A DNA stretch of 64,000 bases from Dasytiphilus stammeri_K (lineage in GTDB: Bacteria > Pseudomonadota > Gammaproteobacteria > Enterobacterales > Enterobacteriaceae): contig CP145879.1 of NCBI GenBank assembly GCA_041944835.1, positions 186,001 through 250,000 on the forward strand, in the 5' to 3' direction. Numbering within the stretch: the first letter of the stretch is position 1; each line of letters opens with the position of its first letter. The notes below the pieces were generated by a model. That model saw only the letters and a list, made by a program, of their open reading frames with translations, was not told the origin of the DNA and made no database searches. This document shows, in pieces, positions 18,201 to 28,800 of this stretch. The position numbers were made by a program, and so were the translations under genes.

Positions 18201-18812
18201 TTATAGGACTGTACGAAGAGCTTCACGTATCAATGATTCACAATCAGCATCCGCATTAGCATTCTTTACTTTATCAATCATGCGTTTAGCTTCTTGAATT
18301 TTATATCCTAATACTATTAGAGCTGATATAGCGTCACTTTCTACCTGTGTATGTTTTTTATCTAATATCTGTTCAGTCTTAATTTTTTGATTTTCAAGCT
18401 TTGAATAGGTATTATGTATACGATCTCTCATTTCTATAACTAATCGTTCAGCAGTTTTTTTACCAACACCTGGTAATTTTACTAAAATATCTATTTCATC
18501 ACCTTGAATAGCTGAAATTAACTGGCTAGCAGACATTCCTGATAAAATAGTTAATGCTAATTTAGGTCCAATTCCATTAACTTTAATTAATTCACGAAAT
18601 AATGTTCTTTCTTGTTTATTATTAAAACCAAATAACAGTTGAGCATCTTGTCGAACGATAAAATGTGTGAAAATAATTATCTCACAATTCAATTTAGGCA
18701 GAAGATAAAAACAAGTCATTGGCATATTTACTTCATAACCGATACCATTAACATCTAATAAAATTTTAGGAGGACATTTTTCGATAATAATACCTTTTAA
18801 ACATCCTATCAC
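18201..18812 (-). CDS. ruvA: Holliday junction DNA-binding protein RuvA
   Basis: RuvA tetramers bind the four-way junction and load RuvB. At 203 residues it equals E. coli RuvA: N-terminal OB fold (MIGCLKGIIIEK), two helix-hairpin-helix motifs (VNGIGPKLAL and LPGVGKKTAERL), an acidic pin region and the C-terminal RuvB-binding three-helix domain ending LIREALRTVL. It follows ruvC by 51 bases on the minus strand; in E. coli ruvC is a separate unit upstream, and the intervening yebB is absent here. Confidence 0.97.
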   Translation of the reverse strand: MIGCLKGIIIEKCPPKILLDVNGIGYEVNMPMTCFYLLPKLNCEIIIFTHFIVRQDAQLLFGFNNKQERTLFRELIKVNGIGPKLALTILSGMSASQLISAIQGDEIDILVKLPGVGKKTAERLVIEMRDRIHNTYSKLENQKIKTEQILDKKHTQVESDAISALIVLGYKIQEAKRMIDKVKNANADADCESLIREALRTVL

Positions 18813-18863
18813 TTAACGTTCCTTAAAAAAGTTTTAAAAAAAAAGGTATACAGAATTATATCC

Positions 18864-19367
18864 TTATTTGAATTTATTATTCAATAATAATGATGATATT
18901 TTATACATATGACAATGTGTAATTGCAACAGCTAAAGCATCAGCAGCATCTTCAGGAGGATTAGAAGATAAGTTCAGTAAAATACGTACCATAGATTGAA
19001 CTTGATTTTTTCCAGCTCCGCCATTTCCAACTACAGCTTGCTTTACTTGTTTCGCTGCGTATTCAAATACTTGTAAATTGCAATTTACTGCGGATACTAT
19101 TGCGACTCCTTGAGCCTGTCCTAATTTCAATGCGGATTTAGCATTCTTAGCAAAAAAAATTTGCTCAATAGCCAAAATTTTTGGATTATATTGATTAATA
19201 ATTTTATTTATACTCCAATAAATATCTTTTAAACGTAAATAAAAACTGTTTTTCCTATTGGTATTAATACAACCACTATCTAAATAATCAATAATTTTTC
19301 CGGTTTGACAAATAACCCCATATCCAGTAATCCGGGATCCTGGATCTATTCCCAAAATTGTAACCAT
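18864..19367 (-). CDS. ruvC: Holliday junction resolvase RuvC
   Basis: The dimeric RNase H-fold endonuclease cuts Holliday junctions. All four acidic residues are in place: Asp7 in ILGIDPGSR, Glu in AIEQIFF, and two Asp in PEDAADALAVAITHC. The 167 residues are slightly shorter than E. coli (173), lacking the arginine-rich tail. With RuvA and RuvB the resolvasome is complete, and RecB is encoded at 34019-37555. It lies between yebC and ruvA in the order yebC-ruvC-ruvA-ruvB, as in E. coli. Confidence 0.97.
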   Translation of the reverse strand: MVTILGIDPGSRITGYGVICQTGKIIDYLDSGCINTNRKNSFYLRLKDIYWSINKIINQYNPKILAIEQIFFAKNAKSALKLGQAQGVAIVSAVNCNLQVFEYAAKQVKQAVVGNGGAGKNQVQSMVRILLNLSSNPPEDAADALAVAITHCHMYKISSLLLNNKFK

Positions 19368-19414
19368 AATTATATTAGCTCATTATTAATTTGTCATCGG
19401 TTCTTTAGTAGTAT

Positions 19415-20140
19415 TTATATATTTGCATTATGATAAATTTCTTTTATATCTTCACAAGATTGCAGTTTCTTAATCAAATTTAATAATTGAAAAAGATTTT
19501 TTTCATTTAATTCAATTTTGATAATGGGAATCATCGAAAATTTAGATGGTTCATTTTGAAAACCGAAATTAGTTAAAATATCTTGAATTTCAATTAGCAA
19601 TTCAGGTTTTATAAAAATATAATATTTTCCATTTTCTAATGATTGAATATCTTCTGCTCCCGTATCTAAAGCAATATTTATTAATTTTTCTTCATCTTGT
19701 ATTTCTGCTATTACTGAAATAATAGTTGTTTTTTTAAACAAGTATGAAACGGATCCATTAACAGCTAAATTACCACCATATTTAGTAAATATAGATTTTA
19801 AATTAGAAACCGTACGTTTACGATTATCACTTATGCACTTCATTATTATAGCCGTCCCACCGGGTCCATAGGCTTCATATGTAATTTTTTCTAAATCTAA
19901 ATTATCTTGATTATTAAGAGTTGCCCGCATAATAGTACGATGAATAGTATCACTATTCATATTATTAGCCCATGCTTTATTTAAAACCGCACGTAAGCGT
20001 GCATTAATAGTAGGATCAGTTCCTCCAAGTCTTACAGCAGTTACAATATCTCGAATAATTTTCGTAAAAATATTTCCACGTTTGGTATCTTGTGCTGCTT
20101 TTCTATGTTTGGTATTTGACCATTTACTATGTCCTGACAT
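19415..20140 (-). CDS. yebC: YebC/PmpR family protein
   Basis: YebC-family proteins are described as transcription regulators and, more recently, as translation factors that ease ribosome stalling. The 241 residues (E. coli 246) begin MSGHSKWSNTKHRKAAQD and include KIIRDIVTAVRLGG, AYGPGGTAIIM and the GTEDIQ-like region TGAEDIQ. The ATG at 20140 follows GGAAAAAACC; an in-frame TTG four codons upstream is not supported. It sits between aspS and ruvC, as in enterobacteria. Confidence 0.95.
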   Translation of the reverse strand: MSGHSKWSNTKHRKAAQDTKRGNIFTKIIRDIVTAVRLGGTDPTINARLRAVLNKAWANNMNSDTIHRTIMRATLNNQDNLDLEKITYEAYGPGGTAIIMKCISDNRKRTVSNLKSIFTKYGGNLAVNGSVSYLFKKTTIISVIAEIQDEEKLINIALDTGAEDIQSLENGKYYIFIKPELLIEIQDILTNFGFQNEPSKFSMIPIIKIELNEKNLFQLLNLIKKLQSCEDIKEIYHNANI

Positions 20141-20158
20141 GGTTTTTTCCAAAAAAAA

Positions 20159-21859
20159 TTAATTTATAAAACTAGGAGCATTTGTCATTAAACAAGTAGC
20201 TGTAGTCGTTTTTGGAAAAGCAATCACATCACGAATATTAGTAGTTTTGGTTAATAACATTACCAATCGATCTAATCCTAAAGCTATTCCAGCATGCGGA
20301 GGAGTACCATATTTTAATGCATTCAGAAAAAATCCAAACTTATCATTTTGCTCTTTTTTACTCATTCCTAAAATAGAAAATACGGCTTGTTGCATATCAA
20401 CGGTGTTGATACGAACTGAACCACTACCAATTTCATAACCATTTATTATAAGATCATATGTATCAGATAATATTTTATTAGGTTCATTTACAAGCTCTTT
20501 TAATGTTATAAATGGAGATGGAGATGTAAAAGGATGGTGCATAGAATTTAGGTTTCCGTTTTCATCCGCGTAAAAAAGAGGAAAATTTATTACCCATAAA
20601 GGAGACCAAGAATTTTTATTAATTAATTCTAATTCTTTTCCTATTTTAACACGCAAATTTCCTAATATATATGAAATATTTTCAAAACTACCTGAAGCTA
20701 AAAAAATAATATCATCATGAATAGCATTTATACGATGTATAACTGCAGAGATAAAATCTCTTGGTAAGAAACTTATTTTCGGTGAAAGTTCTTTTTTATT
20801 GAAAAACTCATTAACAGAGATCCAGTCTATAAATTGTACATCTACTTTAGAACAAAAATTTACTATAAATTCTTCTATTAATTTTAATAATTTAATTCCA
20901 CCAGGAATACGAAGTACAGCAAATCTTTCTTGAATTAAATTATTTGGTAAAGAAAAAACCAGTGCTAAATCCTTTATATTTACTAATTCTAAAGGATTAC
21001 GTAAATCTGGCTTATCAGATCCATAACGTTGCATAGCCTCATTAAAGGTAATAACTGGAAAAATTCCTAATTCGATTTTATTAATTTTTTTGCATAAACC
21101 ACGTACCATTTTTTCTAATATTTTACGTATACTTGAAGAGGATAAAAAAGAAACTTCTATATCTATCTGAGTAAATTCTGGTTGACGATCAGTTCTTAGA
21201 TCTTCATCACGAAAACATTTAACTATCTGATAATACCGATCAAAACCTGAAATCATCAACAACTGCTTGAATAGTTGTGGTGACTGAGGTAAAGCATAAT
21301 ATTTATCTTTATGTATACGACTTGGAACCAGGTAATCTCGTGCTCCTTCAGGAGTTGCACGAGTCAAAATAGGAGTTTCAATTTCTAGAAATTCATGTGA
21401 TTCTAGAAAGTTTCGTATAAAAGAAACCATTTGTGCTCGTATTCTTAATCTTTTTGCTATATCAAAACGACGTAAATCTAAATAACGATATTTTAAACGC
21501 GTTTCTTCATTATTAACTTTGTTAATATCTATTGGTAAAGAATCAGATGGATTGATAATAAAAAGTTCATTAGCACAAACCTCTATAGTACCCGTTTCTT
21601 TTTCGTGGTTTATATTTTTATAATTTCGTAGACGTACTATCCCTTTGATTTGGATACAATATTCATTTCGTAATTTAGTAGCTTGGTTAAAAAGTTCGGG
21701 AAATTTAGATTCAAAAAATACTTGAACCGTTCCTTTACAATCTCGTAATTCAATAAAGAGTATTTTACGTATATTACGATAATGATGTACCCAACCACAT
21801 AAAATAACATCTTGACCAATATCTTTTGGTGTCAGCTCACCACAATATTTAGTACGCAT
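20159..21859 (-). CDS. aspS: aspartyl-tRNA synthetase
   Basis: A class II synthetase charging tRNA-Asp. It starts MRTKYCGEL after AAGGA, matching E. coli, so the 49-codon in-frame upstream extension into the cmoA promoter is rejected. Features in order: OB-fold anticodon domain, motif LKYRYLDLRR, the flipping-loop region ATPEGARDYLVPSR, ALPQSPQLFKQ, motif 2 CFRDEDLRTDRQPEFTQ, the bacterial GAD insertion, and motif 3 GIALGLDRLVMLL. The 566 residues end at LMTNAPSFIN, about 18 short of the E. coli C-terminus. Confidence 0.97.
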   Translation of the reverse strand: MRTKYCGELTPKDIGQDVILCGWVHHYRNIRKILFIELRDCKGTVQVFFESKFPELFNQATKLRNEYCIQIKGIVRLRNYKNINHEKETGTIEVCANELFIINPSDSLPIDINKVNNEETRLKYRYLDLRRFDIAKRLRIRAQMVSFIRNFLESHEFLEIETPILTRATPEGARDYLVPSRIHKDKYYALPQSPQLFKQLLMISGFDRYYQIVKCFRDEDLRTDRQPEFTQIDIEVSFLSSSSIRKILEKMVRGLCKKINKIELGIFPVITFNEAMQRYGSDKPDLRNPLELVNIKDLALVFSLPNNLIQERFAVLRIPGGIKLLKLIEEFIVNFCSKVDVQFIDWISVNEFFNKKELSPKISFLPRDFISAVIHRINAIHDDIIFLASGSFENISYILGNLRVKIGKELELINKNSWSPLWVINFPLFYADENGNLNSMHHPFTSPSPFITLKELVNEPNKILSDTYDLIINGYEIGSGSVRINTVDMQQAVFSILGMSKKEQNDKFGFFLNALKYGTPPHAGIALGLDRLVMLLTKTTNIRDVIAFPKTTTATCLMTNAPSFIN

Positions 21860-21933
21860 AATTTTTTTCCTTAATTTTTTTTTTAATATTATACTTATAA
21901 AGTAAGTAAGGGTAAGATCTATCAAAAAAAAAT

Positions 21934-22668
21934 ATGAATAATCGTGATAAATTGTTTTCTTTGCCTGTAAAAAAAAGTAAATGGACTTTTGATGAAAATG
22001 TAACACAAGTTTTTTCAGATATGATTAATCGTTCAATTCCAGGCTATTCAATTATAAATAATATGATTGGAAAATTATCACAAAAATTTGTAAAGAACCA
22101 TACTCATATTTATGATCTTGGATGTTCCTTAGGTGATTTATCAATATTAATTCAAAAAAATATACATGCTACTGGTTGTAAAATAATTGCTATTGATAAT
22201 TCTCCATCTATGATTACAAGATTTAAGAATAAAATAAAAAAAAAATTACCTAGCTATAGTACTTTAATTAAGATTATTGAAGCTGACATAAATAAAATTG
22301 TTATTAGAAATGCTTCTATGGTAGTATTGAATTTCACCTTACAATTTATAAAACTTGAACAAAGACAACCTCTTCTGGAATCTATCTATGCTGGTCTTAA
22401 TTCGGAAGGAGTTCTAATTCTCTCTGAAAAATTTAAATTTAATAATCGTCGTATTAATGAACTAATGACAAATTTACATTATGATTTTAAAAAAAAAAAT
22501 GGATATAGTGAGTTAGAAATTATTCAAAAAGAGAATTTATTGAAAAAAGTTATGAAAAATGAAAGCGTTGATAACCATAAAAAAAATCTTCATAAAATTG
22601 GATTTACACATGTTGATTTATGGTTTCAATATTTGAATTTTGGATCTGTAATCGCAATTAAAAATTAA
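21934..22668 (+). CDS. cmoA: carboxy-S-adenosyl-L-methionine synthase CmoA
   Basis: CmoA converts SAM and prephenate to carboxy-SAM, the donor for the cmo5U34 wobble modification. The 244 residues (E. coli 247) contain KWTFDENVTQVF, the SAM motif DLGCSLGDLS, AIDNSPSMI and VVLNFTLQFI. A run of eleven A (22489-22499) encodes KKKN within the gene. cmoB follows after 4 bases. Being divergent from aspS, it must be transcribed from the 74-base gap. Confidence 0.95.
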   Translation: MNNRDKLFSLPVKKSKWTFDENVTQVFSDMINRSIPGYSIINNMIGKLSQKFVKNHTHIYDLGCSLGDLSILIQKNIHATGCKIIAIDNSPSMITRFKNKIKKKLPSYSTLIKIIEADINKIVIRNASMVVLNFTLQFIKLEQRQPLLESIYAGLNSEGVLILSEKFKFNNRRINELMTNLHYDFKKKNGYSELEIIQKENLLKKVMKNESVDNHKKNLHKIGFTHVDLWFQYLNFGSVIAIKN

Positions 22669-22672
22669 TATT

Positions 22673-23635
22673 ATGAACTTTGAAAGTTTTTATGAAGTTC
22701 TTATTCAAGAACGTATAATAAAATGGTTAGAAACTTTACCTGCTCAATTAAATAAATTTAAAACCACACAATTCATAGGATTATTGAATAAGTGGTATAA
22801 AATTACCCTTAAAATACCCCTTATTATACCAGAATGGCTAGATTTAAAAAATAGTATTACTGCTAGAAATCAAACCATTCCTAAAAATCAGATTATAATG
22901 ATTGAACAATTATTGCAAAAATTGGTACCTTGGCGTAAAGGACCATTTTTACTTTACGGAATAAAAATTGATGGTGAATGGTGTTCTAATTTAAAATGGG
23001 AAAGAGTTTTTAAAAACATATCTTCATTAAGTGGTCGCCTGGTGTTAGATGTAGGCTGTGGAAATGGTTATTATCTATTACGCATGCTTGGTGCCGATGC
23101 GAAATTAACCATTGGTATTGATCCAAATCTTTTATCCTTTTTTCAATTTGAAACTATAAAAAAATTATTAGGTAATAAATTGCCAGCATATTTATTACCT
23201 ATTTCTTTAGAACAACTTCCCTCATGCGAAAAGTTTGATACGGTTTTTTCTATGGGAGTAATTTATCATAAAAGATCACCTTTAGATCATTTGATACAGC
23301 TAAAAAATCAATTAGTTTCGGGAGGGGAATTAATTCTTGAGACTCTTATTTTAAGAGGAGAAGAATCAAAAATATTTATGCCTAGCAAACGTTATGCTAA
23401 TATGCGTAATATTTGGTTTATTCCTTCAGCTACTGCAATAAAAATATGGTTAGATAGATGTGGTTTTAAAGATATTCGTATAGTTGATTATACAAAAACT
23501 ACTTCATTAGAACAACGTTCTACTAGTTGGGCAAAGGTTGATTCGTTATCTGATTTCTTAGATATGAAAAATTCAGATCAAACAATTGAAGGATACCCAG
23601 CACCATTACGAGCAATTATTATTGCTCAAAAATAA
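22673..23635 (+). CDS. cmoB: tRNA U34 carboxymethyltransferase CmoB
   Basis: CmoB transfers the carboxymethyl group from carboxy-SAM to 5-hydroxyuridine-34, expanding wobble decoding in tRNAs such as Ser(UGA), encoded here at 39821-39905. The 320 residues (E. coli 323) show LVPWRKGPFLLYGIKIDGEW, SAM motif LDVGCGNGYY, GIDPNLL, FSMGVIYHKRSP and the C-terminal EGYPAPLRAIIIA. It is tightly coupled to cmoA and lies 11 bases before argS. Confidence 0.96.
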   Translation: MNFESFYEVLIQERIIKWLETLPAQLNKFKTTQFIGLLNKWYKITLKIPLIIPEWLDLKNSITARNQTIPKNQIIMIEQLLQKLVPWRKGPFLLYGIKIDGEWCSNLKWERVFKNISSLSGRLVLDVGCGNGYYLLRMLGADAKLTIGIDPNLLSFFQFETIKKLLGNKLPAYLLPISLEQLPSCEKFDTVFSMGVIYHKRSPLDHLIQLKNQLVSGGELILETLILRGEESKIFMPSKRYANMRNIWFIPSATAIKIWLDRCGFKDIRIVDYTKTTSLEQRSTSWAKVDSLSDFLDMKNSDQTIEGYPAPLRAIIIAQK

Positions 23636-23646
23636 TTCGGATATAA

Positions 23647-25383
23647 ATGAATATTAAAGCTATTATTAATGAAAAAATAAGAGAAGCAATAATTAAAATA
23701 GGAATACATAATTATAGTGATATAAATGTGCGTCAATCTACCAAACAGATTTTTGGTGATTATCAAGTTAATGGAATTAAGGGATTAGCTAAAAAAATAG
23801 GTGTTTCCCCTCAATATCTAGCAGAAAAAATTATACAAAATTTACATATTAATGATATTGCTTATAAGGTTGAGATTGCTAATGCAGCTTATATTAATAT
23901 CTTTTTAAATGGTACTTGGTTAGCTAACGAAATAGAAAAAGCATTAATTTGTCCTAAATTAGGTATTAAAAAAGTTAATCCACAAAAAATTGTTATTGAT
24001 TATTCAGGTCCTAATGTAGCGAAAGAAATGCATGTGGGTCATCTTAGATCTACTATTATTGGAGATGCTATTGCTAGAACCTTAGAATTTTTAGGTCATT
24101 ATGTAATTCGTGCCAATCATATAGGAGATTGGGGAATGCCATTTGGGATGTTAATTGCTCTTATAGAAAATAAAAATCATCCTTTTGATAAAAACACAGC
24201 TCTTAGTGACTTAGAACATTTATATCGTGAAGCTAAAAAGTTTTATGAAACTGATACTATTTTTGCTCAAAAAGCAAGTCATTATGTTATGAAATTACAA
24301 CAAGGAGATATTCAATGTCTTAAATTATGGAAAATTTTAGTAGATATTAGTATGAAAAAAAATCAAACGATATATAAGCGGCTCAACGTAACTCTCACTA
24401 GTAATGATGTAATGGGAGAAAGTATTTATAATAAAATGTTACCAAATATTGTTAGTGATTTAAAATCTAAGGGATTAGCTGTAGAAAGTGAAGGTGCTAT
24501 AGTGGTTTTCTTAGATGAATTTAAAAATAAAAAAGGTAATCCCATGGGAGTCATTATTCAAAAAAAAAATGGTGCTTATTTATATACTACCACTGATATA
24601 GCATGTATAAAATATCGTTATGAAAAATTTAATGCTGATCGAATTATTTATTACATTGATTCTCGTCAACACCAACATTTAACACAGGTTTGGACTATTG
24701 TACGTAAAGCCGGTTATATACCTAAATCAGTTTCTCTGGAACATCACATGTTTGGTATGATGTTAGGTAAAGATCAAAAACCATTCAAAACTCGTACAGG
24801 TGATACAATTAAGTTATTGGATTTATTAAACGAAGCTGTATTTAGAGCAAGAAATTTAATTTCCTCTAAAAATCCCAATTTATCTTTACACGAATTAAAA
24901 ATGGTGGCAGATGTTGTTGGGATTGGTGCAATAAAATATGCTGATTTATCTAAAAATCGTCTTACAAATTATGTATTTGATTGGGATCAGATGTTATCCT
25001 TTGATGGAAATACAGCACCTTATATACAATATGCATATACTCGTGCAATTTCTATTTTTAAAAAAGCATTAATTAACGAAAAAGAACTTATAGGTAATGA
25101 AAAAATAGAGTTTTCCAACGAATTAGAAAGATTATTCGCTGTACGTCTACTTCAATTTGAAGAAATTATAAATAAAGTAGCTAGGAAGGGAACACCACAT
25201 ATAATGTGTGCTTATATATATAATCTAGCTACTTTATTTTCTAATTTCTATGAAAATAATTCCATTATAAAAATATCACATCCTATAATACGAAAAAGTC
25301 GTTTAAAACTAGTAAAATTGTTTATTAAAACCCTAGAATTAGGATTAAAAACTTTAGGAATTCAAACTATAGATAGAATGTAA
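23647..25383 (+). CDS. argS: arginyl-tRNA synthetase
   Basis: A class I synthetase charging tRNA-Arg. The 578 residues (E. coli 577) show the ArgRS N-terminal Add-1 domain, the HIGH-type motif HVGHLRST within VAKEMHVGHLRS, the conserved NHIGDWGMPFGML, FKTRTGDTIKL in place of a KMSKS motif, and the C-terminal DALR domain ending in GIQTIDRM. A 10-A run at 24560-24569 lies inside the gene. It follows cmoB closely; yecM and cutC, which lie there in E. coli, are missing. Confidence 0.97.
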   Translation: MNIKAIINEKIREAIIKIGIHNYSDINVRQSTKQIFGDYQVNGIKGLAKKIGVSPQYLAEKIIQNLHINDIAYKVEIANAAYINIFLNGTWLANEIEKALICPKLGIKKVNPQKIVIDYSGPNVAKEMHVGHLRSTIIGDAIARTLEFLGHYVIRANHIGDWGMPFGMLIALIENKNHPFDKNTALSDLEHLYREAKKFYETDTIFAQKASHYVMKLQQGDIQCLKLWKILVDISMKKNQTIYKRLNVTLTSNDVMGESIYNKMLPNIVSDLKSKGLAVESEGAIVVFLDEFKNKKGNPMGVIIQKKNGAYLYTTTDIACIKYRYEKFNADRIIYYIDSRQHQHLTQVWTIVRKAGYIPKSVSLEHHMFGMMLGKDQKPFKTRTGDTIKLLDLLNEAVFRARNLISSKNPNLSLHELKMVADVVGIGAIKYADLSKNRLTNYVFDWDQMLSFDGNTAPYIQYAYTRAISIFKKALINEKELIGNEKIEFSNELERLFAVRLLQFEEIINKVARKGTPHIMCAYIYNLATLFSNFYENNSIIKISHPIIRKSRLKLVKLFIKTLELGLKTLGIQTIDRM

Positions 25384-25396
25384 AAATTATTTATAA

Positions 25397-25487
25397 GGTG
25401 AGGTGTCCGAGAGGCTGAAGGAGCATGCTTGGAAAGCATGTATACGAATTTAAAAACGTATCGAGGGTTCAAATCCCTCTCTCACCG
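25397..25487 (+). tRNA. tRNA-Ser (anticodon GGA)
   Basis: The 91-base sequence closely resembles E. coli tRNA-Ser(GGA). The acceptor stem GGTGAGG pairs with TCTCACC, the anticodon loop is TTGGAAA, there is a long variable arm (ATACG...CGTAT), the T arm contains GGTTCAAATCC, and the discriminator is G. The next bases are TAA, so the 3' CCA is not encoded and must be added enzymatically. It lies 13 bases after argS. Confidence 0.95.
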
Positions 25488-25886
25488 TAATAATTTTTCG
25501 ATATTATATTTAGTTTTTAAAATCATTTTTGAATTTTACTATACATTCTATAAAACTACTAATTTTAATATAGAAGAGTAATAATAGTTACGTGTAAATG
25601 TAATAAACTGGATTATTTATTAGATTGGTAATCTGCTTATTGTTGATCTTGAAATTAAGATAATGGTTAAAATTATTAGTTGATTTGTATTTAAAATAGA
25701 TAAATGCTTATTAAAACTATTTATTAAATAAATTTTCAATAAACAGTTGAATTACTTTTTAGTTCTATACATAAAAAGATATAATTTATATCTATAAATA
25801 ACCATTGAATCTAATAGTCTCTATGTTAAAATAGATAATAATAATAAAATTAGTTGTTTGAGTCCAATTACATAAGGATAGTAAAT
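25488..25886. other. 399-base non-coding stretch before putA
   Basis: This is the longest gap in the window. I see no open frame resembling a known gene, no relic of putP (divergent from putA in E. coli), and no GTTGCA or TGCAAC, the core of the E. coli PutA operators. A small inverted repeat TAATAAA/TTTATTA lies at 25601-25622, and a good promoter candidate at 25805-25832. The length recalls the 400-base put control region of enteric bacteria. Confidence 0.6.
25805..25832 (+). promoter_or_regulatory. candidate putA promoter
   Basis: TTGAAT at 25805-25810, a 16-base spacer and TAAAAT at 25827-25832, the latter preceded by TG plus one base (extended -10). The site is 54 bases upstream of the putA ATG at 25887 and in the right orientation. 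Confidence 0.45.
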
Positions 25887-28800
25887 ATGATTACATTATG
25901 CGTGAAGCTAAATAAAATTCTACATGATAGAATTAATAGAGCTGCGCAGCATGTTAATCTTACTCCAGACGAGTTTATAAACAAGGCAATATTAAACTAC
26001 TTAGAAAAGTTTCAAATTGAAAATAATAATTTACCTAAATTATATCACTTAGTAGACTCATCCGATCATCTGGAAGAAGTTACATTGTTAAAATCATCAG
26101 AAAAAACCATTTATCGACCTTTTTATGATTTATGTAAACAAATTATAAAACAATACGATCAAAAAAGAGCTTTAATCACTTCCGCATGGAGAATATCAGA
26201 AACTAAAATTGTACCCAAGTTACTAGAACAAGTACGTCAATCTACAACGGAATTAGAAGATAAAATAAGAAAACTAGCTTTCATTTTAGTTACTAATTTA
26301 CGTAATAAAAGCTTTAGTCGCATAGATACAGTCCAGAAAATATTACATGAATTTTCTTTATCTTCTCCTGAAGGCATTTCTTTAATGTGTTTAGCCGAAG
26401 CTCTATTACGAATTCCTGATAAACCCACACGTGATGCACTGATTAAAGATAAAATAGGAAAAGGAAATTGGCAAACTCATTTAGGTGCCAGTGATTCACT
26501 ATTTGTAAATGCTACAACTTGGGGATTATTAATTACAGGACGTATTTTAAATTATAATCCTAGTAAATTATCATATTTATTAAATAGAATTATCCTTAAG
26601 AGCGGAGAACCAATTATCCGTAAAAGTATGGATATAGCAATCCGAACAATGGGAAAAAATTTTATAATTGGTGAAAATCTTTCCGAAGCATTATATCGTT
26701 CACAAAAATTAGAACTTCAGGGATTTCGCTATTCTTATGATATGCTTGGAGAGGCAGCATTAACATATAAAAATGCAAAAGATTATTTTATTTCTTATAA
26801 AGAAGCTATTCATGCTATAGGAAAAGCTTCAAATGGTAGAGGAATTTATGAAGGACCAGGAATTTCTATAAAACTTTCTGCTTTACATCCTCGCTATAAT
26901 CGTAGCCAATATGATCGTATTATAAATGAACTCTACCCAATACTAAAAGAATTAACATTATTAGCACGACAATATGATATAGCAATTAATATTGATGCAG
27001 AAGAATCCGATCGATTAGAAATCTCGCTAGATCTTTTAGAAAAACTTTGTTTTGAACCGGAGTTGTCGGAATGGAATGGAATTGGTTTTGTTATTCAATC
27101 TTATCAAAAACGTTGTCCTTTCGTGATAGATTCAATTATTGATTTAGCTCAACGTAGTAATCATCGTTTAATGATTAGATTAGTTAAAGGGGCTTATTGG
27201 GATACAGAAATTAAACGAGCTCAAATAGAAGGATTAGAAGATTATCCAGTATATACTCGTAAAATATATACGGATATTTCTTATCTTGCATGTGCAGAAA
27301 AATTACTTGCTGTACCGAAGTTCATTTATCCTCAATTTGCTACCCATAATGCTCATACTTTAGCTACTATCTACTATTTAGCTGGGAATAATTATTATTC
27401 CGGACAATATGAATTTCAATGTTTACATGGAATGGGAGAAAATTTATACAACCAAATAGTTGGTTCAATATCAAAAGGAAAAATGAATAGACCATGTCGT
27501 ATTTATGCACCTATTGGTAATTATGAAAAATTACTTTCCTATTTAGTTAGACGTTTATTAGAAAATGGAGCTAATACTTCTTTTGTTAACCGTTTGACAA
27601 ATAAAGCAGTTTCAATTGAAGAACTAATTGGTAATCCAGTAAAAATAGTGGATAAAATGTCAGCTACAGAAGGAACTATAGGATTACCAAATCCTAAAAT
27701 TCCATTACCTATCAATTTATATGGAGCTCAAAGAATTAATTCTATTGGAATAGATTTAAATAATGAAAAAGATCTATCTTTATTATCTAATGCATTATTA
27801 AACAGCAGTACAAAAAAATGGTATGCAAGTTCTTTTTTTCAAGGAAAAGTAGATGAAGGATGTAATCGTAAAATTATAAATCCTGCAGAAGAAAAGGATA
27901 TTGTAGGTTATGCTCGTGATTCAACTGAAAATGAAGTAAATTTAGCAATTATAAGTGCAGAAAAATCATGGAAGATATGGTCAGTATTAGAAATAAAAAA
28001 AAGAACATCCATACTAGACAATGCAGCTACATTAATGCAAAATCGTATAAATATCTTAATAAGTCTTTTAGTTCGTGAAGCAGGAAAAACATTGAATAAT
28101 GCAATTTCTGAAGTACGCGAAGCAATAGATTTTTTACGTTATTACTCAAGTAATATACATGATTTCGATGCTCAAAAATTTATACCATTAGGTCCAGTAG
28201 TTTGTATCAGTCCTTGGAATTTTCCACTAGCTATTTTTATAGGACAAATTGCTGCTGCATTAGCAGCAGGTAATAGTGTTATAGCAAAACCTGCCGAACA
28301 AACTCCCTTAATAGCTACTCAAGCCGTCAAGATTTTGTACGATGCAGGAGTACCTAATGATGTTTTGCAACTCATTATTGGTAAAGGTAGTACTATAGGA
28401 TCTATATTAATTAAAAATGATCGAGTGAAAGGTGTTATTTTTACTGGATCTACATCAGTCGCTACATCCATTCAAAAAATTCTAGCTGCACGTGTTAATA
28501 ATGAAAAAAAAACCATTCCTTTTATTGCGGAAACTGGAGGCATAAATGCAATGATTGTTGATTCTTCTGCATTAACCGAGCAAGTAGTTTTAGACATTAT
28601 TAGCTCTGCTTTTGACAGTGCAGGTCAACGTTGTTCTGCGTTACGTCTATTATGTATCCAAGAAGAAGTGGCGGATCAAACCTTAAATATGTTAAGAGGA
28701 GCAATTGCTGAATATAGGATTGGTAATCCGGATAGACTTACTACTGATATTGGACCAGTGATAAATATGCAATCTAAAAAAAATATCGAATTGCATATTC

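Noticed and set aside
21860..22006. N-terminal extension of aspS toward cmoA
   Set aside because: The family start MRTKYCGEL with AAGGA upstream is clear, and the extension would run into the cmoA coding sequence.
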